Part shown: one piece after another, positions 1 to 6,147 of the stretch | How positions within the stretch are numbered: the first letter of the stretch is position 1 | Layout: each line of letters starts with the position of its first letter | NCBI GenBank assembly: GCA_016882345.1 | Contig: VGQR01000129.1 | Coordinates: forward strand, 1 to 6,147 | Source: Cyanobacteria bacterium K_DeepCast_35m_m2_023 | GTDB lineage: Bacteria; Cyanobacteriota; Cyanobacteriia; PCC-6307; Cyanobiaceae | DNA length: 6,147 bases | Direction of reading: 5' to 3' | Notes under the pieces: model-generated | What the model was told of the DNA's origin: nothing | Databases searched by the model: none | Seen by the model: only the letters and a program-made list of their open reading frames with translations | Made by a program: the position numbers and the translations under genes

Positions 1-3000
1 AATCTGGAGAATTTGGAGAGTTCTCTTTTAATAATGATATTTCAAAAGATGATGAAAATAATGTGAATCTGCGGCCAGAAATATTGTTATTGACTAAGTT
101 TAATCCTTTATACAACGATGATGAAACTCTAACAAACCACGGAGAACTATTAAATAACTATATTAATAATTTAAAGATCTTAGAAGCAAAAGCAAAAGAA
201 GACTTAAAGAAATTTTTAGGGGAAAAAAAAATAAAACAAAGAAATGAATCTTTCAAGAATAAAATTCTTGAAATTAAAAAAGATTTATTGGAACTAGAAA
301 ACTTTATAAAAAAGCTTGAAATATTTTATAAAACGTTATTTCTTTCTCAAAATAAATTTTTGTTTACCCCTGGCAAGTTTTTAGAAACGTTTGATCCAAA
401 TTTAAAAAGTGGCTTATTAGAAGCGTATAAACAAGCAGGAACTTTAAATAAAAATCTAAATCTATATTCTGCATTAAATGATACTGAAAGACTTTTAAAC
501 GTAGAAAATTTTTCAAGCTCTAAAGCGTTTTTAACATCATTGCTTGAACTTTCATTTTGCATAGATTCATTACCTTATAAAGCTTATAAGATTTCCGAAA
601 TAGAAACTGAAAAAAAATCATCATCTTCAAATAATCCGATGCACAATTTACGTTATATATTGCCATCATTTTCTATCGATAATTCGCAAAGAATGGTATC
701 TCCTTTTTTAACCAACGTCGATACAATTTCTTTTGGAATTGATGATGATGAATCTAGATTCAAGTATTTTTCTAAAGAAAAAACAATACTAAACGCAAAA
801 AAAACTTATCAAGAACCTTTGTATCTTTGTAAAGATATTTTTACTGTCATATTGAAAGATTTAGATCAGCAAATAAAATATTCAAAAAAGTACGGTAAAA
901 AAATATCATGGTTCGACCGTAGGGCTCAATTAAAACAATTTATTGGAAATTATCCTTCAAATTCAGATTTGACAAGTGCAGCTAAAGACGTTGTTTTTAC
1001 AGGAGAAAAATTGTCAGATCTGGTTTTTTATAGAAATTCAAAAAATGCTTCTCAAAAGGTTTTATTATTAGAAAACACTGATGCATTAACCTTGCCAGAA
1101 GATGTTATAACTGGGAAAAAATACGTTTTTACGAAAGACTTAATAGAACAAATTTTCGATGTACTTAATGTAGGAAGTTCAAAAAACATAGTATTTGATA
1201 CTACAAAAATAAAAGATATAAAACAAAAATTAGATTTTTTAATTTCAAAATCTTATGATCAATTTATAGATTTAGGATGTGTATTTTATGAAAATGGAAC
1301 AAATCCTTTATCTTTTTTAATCGATTTAAGATATAAGTTTTTAAAAAATAAAAAAAATGATATTATTTTTAACGCAAAAACCATAAAAAATGTTTCAAAT
1401 GGATTAACACATTCGCAGGTACATGAATACGAAAAAGACACTGCAAAAACAGAAAAGAAAAATGTAGAAGGGTATGGATGGAAAAGCATTTTTGTCTATC
1501 CAGGATTAGAGTTTGATGAAAATAGTTTAATAGCAATTTTTACTGGAAAGGGGTTGACTGAAAAGTCAAGATTTTCGATAATAAACTCTTTCTATAACTA
1601 CATTTATCAAAGAGCAAATGGAGATCAATCAAAAGATTCTACTTATGCAAAAGAAATTGCGATTAATGTTGGTAGACAACTTACTTGGGCGGATGCTTAT
1701 TGGGATCTGACGCCTGAAGAAGTGGACAATATAAAAACTCATCCCGTTTATAGAGCTGATGTTTCAGCTCAAGAAAAAACTCAACTTGTTAGATGCTCAA
1801 CTGGAGGATTTATCTATGCATTTCAAGAGCAATTACAGCATAGTTCTTTTATTAAAACGCTTGTTGACATCTTTAAAAAATATATTGATCTAGGAATGGA
1901 AGAAACGTTGCCTGCATTTTTTTACTCTATTCATATGTATATTTCAGAAGTTTCTGAATATTCAATAAAATATATAACTCCTTATCTAGGAGAAGCAAAT
2001 ACAGGAGCGCTTCCAGGAGTTATTTTTCAATTTTCTTTAAATAGTGAAGAAAAAAACATTAGACCAAAGATTGTAAAAATGTTTAATGATGTTTCATCAT
2101 ATATCGTAACGTCTTCTAATTTAACATTTGCTATTTTAAACACTTTAAATGTTTTAAAAAAACATTTTGATTCTTACTATAACTTATTAGAACTTTCAGA
2201 AAAAACTTATTTAAGTAGGTTATTATCATATCTAGAAAATGATAAAAGAAAACTGCTTGCTTTATTCGAAGAGCCGCAACTATTAAGAGTATTATCAACT
2301 TTCGATGATGTGTATCAATCTTACAGCAGTTTATCTTCTGAAAACGTTGATCAAGAAAATTTGTTTATAAAATCAGAAGAAAATTTTCCACACTCTTCAG
2401 AAATTGTTTCTTTGTTACATAGCTTTTTCAAATTAGAAGAATATAGGGTTAAAAAAGGAAACAACAAACAAATAATTTCAGTAGGAATTCCTTTTGGACT
2501 ATTTAAAAACTTGTATCAACATTTAGATAAACAAAATATCATAAATTCAAATCAAAACGACATTTTTGTAGTTTCTATCTATAAATTAGACTTGTTAAAT
2601 CCGTATCTAATTTATAGACCAAAACGTTTTCTATTTGAAGCATCAAGATTTCCTGTACGAATTTATTCTGAATATAAAAAAATAGGTGAACAAGGCTATG
2701 AAGTTATACCTACAAGAAATTTTGATTTATTTTCTGATAAAAACTTTTCGATTGAAGGAAATATAGGCGCGAATATAGAAACATGTTTTGGATCAAAATA
2801 TGATGACATTTCTTGGTGGTCGATTGGAAGTTCTAAAGCATGCAAAGAAGAAATTTTAGTTAATCACCAAAGCAGCTTTTTATTAGAAAATTATTTAAAA
2901 TTGACCTCTGGATTAAATGTTAATGAGTTAACGTTTAATTTAAACTTTGCAGTATTACCTTTGTTAACATTAAGCGCATCGCTTACCACAGAACAAGAGT

Positions 3001-3569
3001 CAAAATACATATCTCATATCTTACACCCGAAAAAATTTGATAGAGTTTTTAATATCGTATTTGATCCAGAATTTGAAATTGATTATTACGAAACTACAAA
3101 TAATGTAAAATATGATATTTTTAAAGAAAATATAAATAAAAAGCTACAAAATCCTAAATTTTTTAGTCAAAATGGAAGCTCAACATATGTTGATGTTGAT
3201 AAATCTGATTTAGATTTATCAATGAATTCATATTTTGTCACAGTGGAAACATACCCCGAGTTATCAGTGATTACGGAAGCTGCTTTAGGTTCATTAGATT
3301 CTTCTGATACGGTATCCTACGTAGCTGGCGGAAATATTGGAGTTAATCCTAACAATCCGAAACCAAATGAAAGTAAAGAATCTAATTCTTCAAAACAAAA
3401 TCAAAATCTTAATGATTATATTTTTCATGATCAAGGGATGTTTGATGAAAAAGTTTTAGCAGCTTTAGGTCCTTATTCTGATGAATCTGGGTATTCAAGA
3501 TTTAAAGCGCCGACTTATACTAAGCTTATATCAAATTTAACTAATTGGACTTTAAATAAAAAATTTTAA
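1..3569 (+). CDS. Very large putative phage virion structural protein, 5'-partial, uncharacterised
   Basis: An uninterrupted frame of 1188 codons runs from position 3 to the TAA at 3567-3569, with two bases of a further codon at the edge. GTG at 63 is the first start-type codon in this frame, but the 20 codons before it are open, use Gly/Glu/Asp/Asn codons typical of the rest of the gene, and no Shine-Dalgarno precedes the GTG. I therefore infer that the true start lies left of the window. Counting residues from that GTG: about 36-90 is a Lys/Glu/Leu-rich helix, probably coiled coil; 185-191 is a Ser/Asn run; about 590-800 looks mostly helical; about 800-1075 looks beta-rich, including SVGIPFGLF (806-814) and YRPKRFLFEASRFPVR (851-866); 1094-1118 is a Pro/Asn/Ser/Lys/Gln linker; 1119-1168 is a terminal segment. 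I see no signal peptide, transmembrane helix, nucleotide-binding motif or protease/lysozyme motif. I do not recognise the family. Its size and position next to two phage structural-type genes suggest a virion component, perhaps tail or baseplate. The reading frame is near certain; the role is inferred. Confidence 0.9.
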   Translation, partial: SGEFGEFSFNNDISKDDENNVNLRPEILLLTKFNPLYNDDETLTNHGELLNNYINNLKILEAKAKEDLKKFLGEKKIKQRNESFKNKILEIKKDLLELENFIKKLEIFYKTLFLSQNKFLFTPGKFLETFDPNLKSGLLEAYKQAGTLNKNLNLYSALNDTERLLNVENFSSSKAFLTSLLELSFCIDSLPYKAYKISEIETEKKSSSSNNPMHNLRYILPSFSIDNSQRMVSPFLTNVDTISFGIDDDESRFKYFSKEKTILNAKKTYQEPLYLCKDIFTVILKDLDQQIKYSKKYGKKISWFDRRAQLKQFIGNYPSNSDLTSAAKDVVFTGEKLSDLVFYRNSKNASQKVLLLENTDALTLPEDVITGKKYVFTKDLIEQIFDVLNVGSSKNIVFDTTKIKDIKQKLDFLISKSYDQFIDLGCVFYENGTNPLSFLIDLRYKFLKNKKNDIIFNAKTIKNVSNGLTHSQVHEYEKDTAKTEKKNVEGYGWKSIFVYPGLEFDENSLIAIFTGKGLTEKSRFSIINSFYNYIYQRANGDQSKDSTYAKEIAINVGRQLTWADAYWDLTPEEVDNIKTHPVYRADVSAQEKTQLVRCSTGGFIYAFQEQLQHSSFIKTLVDIFKKYIDLGMEETLPAFFYSIHMYISEVSEYSIKYITPYLGEANTGALPGVIFQFSLNSEEKNIRPKIVKMFNDVSSYIVTSSNLTFAILNTLNVLKKHFDSYYNLLELSEKTYLSRLLSYLENDKRKLLALFEEPQLLRVLSTFDDVYQSYSSLSSENVDQENLFIKSEENFPHSSEIVSLLHSFFKLEEYRVKKGNNKQIISVGIPFGLFKNLYQHLDKQNIINSNQNDIFVVSIYKLDLLNPYLIYRPKRFLFEASRFPVRIYSEYKKIGEQGYEVIPTRNFDLFSDKNFSIEGNIGANIETCFGSKYDDISWWSIGSSKACKEEILVNHQSSFLLENYLKLTSGLNVNELTFNLNFAVLPLLTLSASLTTEQESKYISHILHPKKFDRVFNIVFDPEFEIDYYETTNNVKYDIFKENINKKLQNPKFFSQNGSSTYVDVDKSDLDLSMNSYFVTVETYPELSVITEAALGSLDSSDTVSYVAGGNIGVNPNNPKPNESKESNSSKQNQNLNDYIFHDQGMFDEKVLAALGPYSDESGYSRFKAPTYTKLISNLTNWTLNKKF

Positions 3570-3581
3570 AGATTAAAAATT
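3570..3581 (+). promoter_or_regulatory. Twelve-nucleotide junction without a Shine-Dalgarno sequence
   Basis: The gap between the TAA of gene 1 and the ATG of gene 2 is agattaaaaatt. It contains no GGAG/AGGA-like element, and the last codons of gene 1 supply none. Gene 2 must be initiated from an A-rich leader, or by ribosomes that have just terminated on gene 1. A-rich leaders without Shine-Dalgarno are known in Bacteroidota and in some AT-rich phages, but gene 3 in this window does have one, so the host cannot be inferred from this. The spacing is too short for an independent promoter within the gap itself. Confidence 0.55.
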
Positions 3582-5432
3582 ATGTCTTCAGTTAGCACGT
3601 TACCTTCATCTTTAGTTTACTCGTTGGACGTCCCGGAAGTAAAAAACTTTACTTCTACATTCTTTTATAATTTTTTCATGGTAGACGAAGTTAGCAATGA
3701 TACAGGAATAATTCCTGTTGAAATTGCCAATTTATACCCAGGAATTTTTAAAAAGTCTCAAGAAGGAGTATTAGAGCAAATAGCGTTAAAAGGGTTAAAA
3801 AAAGTTCCTAGGTATGTTTCTTTAAATTTTACCACTCCTCCATACAAAGAAGACGTATCAATTGGTAAGATAAATCAATCTCAAGAACAGAATATTTTAA
3901 ACAATATTGTTTACGAGGATGAATTTGCTTCAGATTATTTTACTACAATAAACATAAACAATTTAACTATAGAACAACAAAACACGTCAAATGTCAATCT
4001 TTACAAAGATGCCGGAACCGGAACAGTATTTCAAAATATCGTAAAAACAATAAAAAATAATTTTGATGATTATCAAAATAGCGCGGAGTATGCCAGCGAA
4101 ATTTCATCAAATTTTTTACAATCTAAAGATTATTTTTTCACTAAAAATTTGGTAGAAAATAGCAAGTTTGCCGATTTGAAAAAACTTAGATTTGATTTGC
4201 AAATAAGTAATAATGTAATTTATGATTTTTTCGCATATGCATCTGGATCATTTTTTTCTAATAATCAATTTTACAAAAATAATCTGGATTTTGCTGCAAA
4301 CAAAGTTGATAAAAATCCTAAGTTTACGATTAGTGACGATGATTACAAACCTTCCATTAAGATATACCAAGAAGGAATATCTGTTAGCGATGATCTTGCT
4401 GCCATTAAAAAAACTTTAATAGGATTTTTGATTCAAAAGGCAGAATTAAAGACCGACGGTACGACGAAAAATGTTGAAACTATTTTATTAAAAGATGGAA
4501 ACAAAAAATCTTATGTAGATTTTAAAATTAGATACGGTACAATTTATGTCTACAAAATTAGAGCTTTATTTGAAATAAAATACCCAGCAGTTGATACAGA
4601 CTTAATGGAGTTTTATTTTGTAAATTCTGTAATAGCTTCGAAACCTTCAGTTTCTTATACCGAGACTATAGAAAATGTTTCTCCACCTCCGCCGGTTGAA
4701 CTAAGGTTTGTGTGGGATTATGATAGAATTAATTTAAACACAACAGAATTTTTACCAAATACAAATATTCATTTAGAAAATTTTGGTTCTAGAGGAAGTT
4801 TAATGATTTATTGGTCTTTTCCTTCCAATCCTCGAATGGATATAAAAAAATTTCAAGTTTTTAGAAGAAAATCTATCGATGAACCTTTTGAACTTATAAA
4901 AATGTATGATTTTAATGATTCAATCTTTAAATATGATAGTTTAGAAAATCTCATAAATCCAGATTTGGTACAACGTTCTTTAGTTAATAGAATTTATGGA
5001 CCTGATTTATCACTTCCTATTTCGAATTATTATGATGACGATTTTTACAAAAACTCAGAATACATTTATTCAGTTGCTTCCATAAACGCGCATGGATTAA
5101 CATCAAATTACTCTGAGCAAATAAAGGTTAGATTTGATCAGTTTTCAAACAAAATAGAAACTTCTTTAGTTTCTATAGCTGGTGCTCCAAAGCAATATCC
5201 TAATCTTTACTTAAATCAAGACTTATTTTTAGATACGATAAAAATGATGAACAAAAAAAGTTTAAACATTTATTTCACTCCCGATTGCTTTTCTGTTACT
5301 TCAAAAAACTCAGATAAAAAAATCATAGACATAAAAGATGAAAACTTAAAGTATGTTTTCAACTTTATTAATACAGACAAAGCTTTAGGAAGTAATCTAA
5401 AAATTTCTTTAAACAACTTACAAACTAAATAA
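3582..5432 (+). CDS. Putative virion structural protein with two fibronectin-III-like modules
   Basis: A 616-codon gene from ATG to TAA. The start is the first ATG after the in-frame stop of gene 1, only four codons downstream. Residues 1-200 are Asn/Phe/Tyr-rich with no motif I recognise. Residues about 275-350 look like a first fibronectin-III-like module, ending in an F-strand pattern VYKIRALFEI (323-332). A linker ending in four prolines (368-371) follows. Residues about 372-517 form a second, clearer module: B-strand LMIYWSFPSNP (407-417) with the core Trp, C-strand FQVFRRK (424-430), then EYIYSVASINAHGLTSNYS (493-511), matching the F-G strands. Between these strands is a long insertion (about 445-490). 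The C-terminus (534-616), opening with GAPKQYPNLYLNQDLF, looks like a further small beta domain. In phages, fibronectin-III and similar Ig-like modules usually occur in tail, baseplate, fibre or neck proteins and can mediate surface interaction or packing. No signal peptide, membrane helix or catalytic motif is visible. Tandem stops follow (TAA, then TAA three codons on). The fold call is by eye; the specific role is inferred. Confidence 0.93.
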   Translation: MSSVSTLPSSLVYSLDVPEVKNFTSTFFYNFFMVDEVSNDTGIIPVEIANLYPGIFKKSQEGVLEQIALKGLKKVPRYVSLNFTTPPYKEDVSIGKINQSQEQNILNNIVYEDEFASDYFTTININNLTIEQQNTSNVNLYKDAGTGTVFQNIVKTIKNNFDDYQNSAEYASEISSNFLQSKDYFFTKNLVENSKFADLKKLRFDLQISNNVIYDFFAYASGSFFSNNQFYKNNLDFAANKVDKNPKFTISDDDYKPSIKIYQEGISVSDDLAAIKKTLIGFLIQKAELKTDGTTKNVETILLKDGNKKSYVDFKIRYGTIYVYKIRALFEIKYPAVDTDLMEFYFVNSVIASKPSVSYTETIENVSPPPPVELRFVWDYDRINLNTTEFLPNTNIHLENFGSRGSLMIYWSFPSNPRMDIKKFQVFRRKSIDEPFELIKMYDFNDSIFKYDSLENLINPDLVQRSLVNRIYGPDLSLPISNYYDDDFYKNSEYIYSVASINAHGLTSNYSEQIKVRFDQFSNKIETSLVSIAGAPKQYPNLYLNQDLFLDTIKMMNKKSLNIYFTPDCFSVTSKNSDKKIIDIKDENLKYVFNFINTDKALGSNLKISLNNLQTK

Positions 5433-5470
5433 AAGACATAAAAAGATTAAAAAGTTTACTTTATTGATAA

Positions 5471-5480
5471 TTACATGTAA
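5471..5480. repeat. Perfect 10-bp palindrome TTACATGTAA
   Basis: The ten bases equal their own reverse complement. The flanking bases (A on the left, G on the right) do not extend the symmetry. It lies 16 nt before the start codon of gene 3, just upstream of the Shine-Dalgarno. It could be a small operator half-site pair or simply chance in an AT-rich spacer. A hairpin is unlikely because there is no loop. Confidence 0.4.
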
Positions 5481-5488
5481 GATTTTAT

Positions 5489-5492
5489 GAGG
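5489..5492 (+). promoter_or_regulatory. Shine-Dalgarno sequence (GAGG) of gene 3
   Basis: GAGG, within ATGAGGA, lies four bases before the ATG at 5497, complementary to the 16S rRNA anti-Shine-Dalgarno. It supports the start at 5497, which is also the first ATG after an in-frame TGA at 5488-5490. An ATG at 5487 overlaps it in another frame but reads only seven codons to a TGA at 5508. Confidence 0.75.
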
Positions 5493-5496
5493 ATTT

Positions 5497-6147
5497 ATGG
5501 GATTTCTTGATCACAGCACAAACAATATTATTTTAGATGCGGTATTGACTGATACTGGTAGACAGCTCTTATCTAGAAATGATGGTTCTTTTAACTTTTT
5601 TAAATTTGCTTTAGGCGATGATGAAGTTAATTACGGAATCATATCAAAATATGGACGTTCTGTTGGGAAAGAAAAAATTGAAAAAAATACTCCTATATTT
5701 GAAGCATTAACGAATCAATCTCACGCTCAAAAGTATAAACTGATTTCAATTTCAAACCCAAACTTAATTAGATTACCAAATTTTGAATTATCAGGAGGTT
5801 CAGCAGTAACAGGAGGCATAGTCACTCTATACACGACTGGTGGAACTAGAGGGTTAAAAACTTCTGAATCGTTGACCTTATCACAAATTTTGTTAAATGA
5901 AACAAATATTGATGTTGAACTTAGAGATCAAGTGTTCTTGCTAGACTTACCTAATTTATTTTTGCAATTAAATGATGGTAGAGTTAGTCCAAATAATATT
6001 GATAATCAAAAACGTGCCACATACATTTTGACAAGAACTTTAACATCAGCAGCAAATGGAGGTTCTGAGTTAACATTTACCATAGGGGTAAAATCTTTAA
6101 GTCAGACGCTGTTTGACGTTTATGGTCTTGGGACTTCAAAACATACC
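5497..6147 (+). CDS. Putative phage virion structural protein, conserved N-terminal module, 3'-partial
   Basis: The frame is open for 217 codons from ATG to the last base of the window with no stop, so the gene is cut at the right edge. The start is fixed by the Shine-Dalgarno and by an in-frame TGA just upstream. The N-terminus MGFLDHSTNNIILDAVLT (1-18), then GRQLL (21-25), then a KFALGDDEVNYG segment (36-47), and later NTPIFEALTNQS (64-75), resemble a family of structural proteins that I recall from uncultured marine tailed phages. They commonly begin MGFLD or MGYLD, followed by an Asp-Ala-Val/Ile-Leu-Thr motif and an ALxDDE motif. That recollection is not checked against a database. Residues about 96-125 are Gly/Thr/Ser-rich and probably beta strand; 142-152 and 175-200 also look like strands. 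There is no membrane segment, signal peptide or enzyme motif. Its position directly after gene 2 suggests co-assembly in the virion; whether it belongs to tail, baseplate or another part cannot be told. Confidence 0.92.
   Translation, partial: MGFLDHSTNNIILDAVLTDTGRQLLSRNDGSFNFFKFALGDDEVNYGIISKYGRSVGKEKIEKNTPIFEALTNQSHAQKYKLISISNPNLIRLPNFELSGGSAVTGGIVTLYTTGGTRGLKTSESLTLSQILLNETNIDVELRDQVFLLDLPNLFLQLNDGRVSPNNIDNQKRATYILTRTLTSAANGGSELTFTIGVKSLSQTLFDVYGLGTSKHT

Larger units (their letters stand above)
5433..5496 (+). other. Intergenic spacer with 10-bp palindrome and AT-rich word shared with previous junction
   Basis: This 64-nt spacer is the only real gap in the window. It holds a second in-frame stop for gene 2 at 5439-5441, the 12-mer AAAGATTAAAAA at 5442-5453 (also present at 3568-3579), a perfect palindrome TTACATGTAA at 5471-5480, and the Shine-Dalgarno of gene 3. 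There is no GC-rich hairpin followed by a T-run, so no intrinsic terminator is visible and read-through from gene 2 into gene 3 is expected. A promoter is possible but not convincing. Confidence 0.6.

Noticed and set aside
219..233. Run of nine A's after GGGG, a potential ribosomal or polymerase slippage site
   Set aside because: The zero frame stays open for over 1100 codons after it, and a -1 shift meets a TGA at 245-247. No downstream structure is visible and A-runs are common here.
347..562. Minus-strand open frame of 71 codons inside gene 1
   Set aside because: Wholly within a long, codon-consistent plus-strand gene; no leader signal and no family resemblance. It is an antisense shadow.
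1286..1489. Minus-strand open frame of 67 codons inside gene 1
   Set aside because: The Phe/Ser-rich product is what the reverse complement of Lys/Glu/Asn codons gives; the apparent hydrophobicity is a by-product of that, not evidence of a membrane protein.
3131..3138. Exact TATAAATA, the T4-type late promoter core, inside gene 1, with near matches at 3551-3558 and 5424-5431
   Set aside because: At this base composition several matches per window are expected by chance, and the exact one lies about 440 bases before the next gene start.
4222..4419. Plus-strand open frame of 65 codons in another frame of gene 2; its start reads like the HxHxDH metallo-hydrolase motif (MIFSHMHLDHFF)
   Set aside because: The motif-like string is striking, but it is out of frame inside a clearly coding gene, has no Shine-Dalgarno, and nothing after it resembles a metallo-beta-lactamase fold. 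I take it as coincidence.
5455..5483. Sigma-70-like pair TTTACT and TAAGAT with 17-base spacing
   Set aside because: Each box matches only 4 of 6 positions, and the predicted transcript start at about 5490 would fall within the Shine-Dalgarno of gene 3, leaving no usable leader.
5487..5510. ATG overlapping the gene 3 Shine-Dalgarno as a possible leader peptide
   Set aside because: Only seven codons before TGA, and its ATG overlaps the gene 3 Shine-Dalgarno and has no ribosome binding site of its own.

Overview
The window is low in G+C (about a quarter by eye). It holds three tightly packed genes on the + strand, with no tRNA, insertion sequence, CRISPR array, integrase, host metabolic gene or minus-strand gene. 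The proteins are rich in Asn, Lys, Ser, Phe and Tyr, contain large beta-rich modules, and show no enzymatic motif I can recognise. This fits part of the virion structural block of a large tailed phage infecting an AT-rich, probably aquatic, bacterium. The phage assignment rests mainly on gene 3, whose N-terminus resembles structural proteins I recall from uncultured marine tailed phages, and on fibronectin-III-like folds in gene 2. The host is not identifiable from the sequence.

Layout: (1) positions 1-3569, a very long ORF of at least 1188 codons. It is already open at the left edge, so it is probably cut off at its 5' end and the GTG at 63 is probably internal. (2) Positions 3582-5432, a 616-aa protein with two fibronectin-III-like modules, starting 12 nt after the stop of gene 1 and in the same reading frame. 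(3) A 64-nt spacer carrying a 10-bp perfect palindrome and a Shine-Dalgarno sequence. (4) Positions 5497-6147, the first 217 codons of a third structural gene that runs off the right edge.

The three genes look like one late operon whose products are assembled together, most likely in the tail, baseplate or neck rather than the capsid, though no assay-like evidence is visible for this. Gene 1 matches no characterised family I know and is the most novel element. Smaller points of interest are the single TAA separating genes 1 and 2 in the same frame, a 12-nt AT-rich word shared by both gene junctions, the contrast between a start without a Shine-Dalgarno (gene 2) and one with it (gene 3), and the probable annotation trap at the 5' end of gene 1. 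I see no defence system, regulatory RNA or mobile element.
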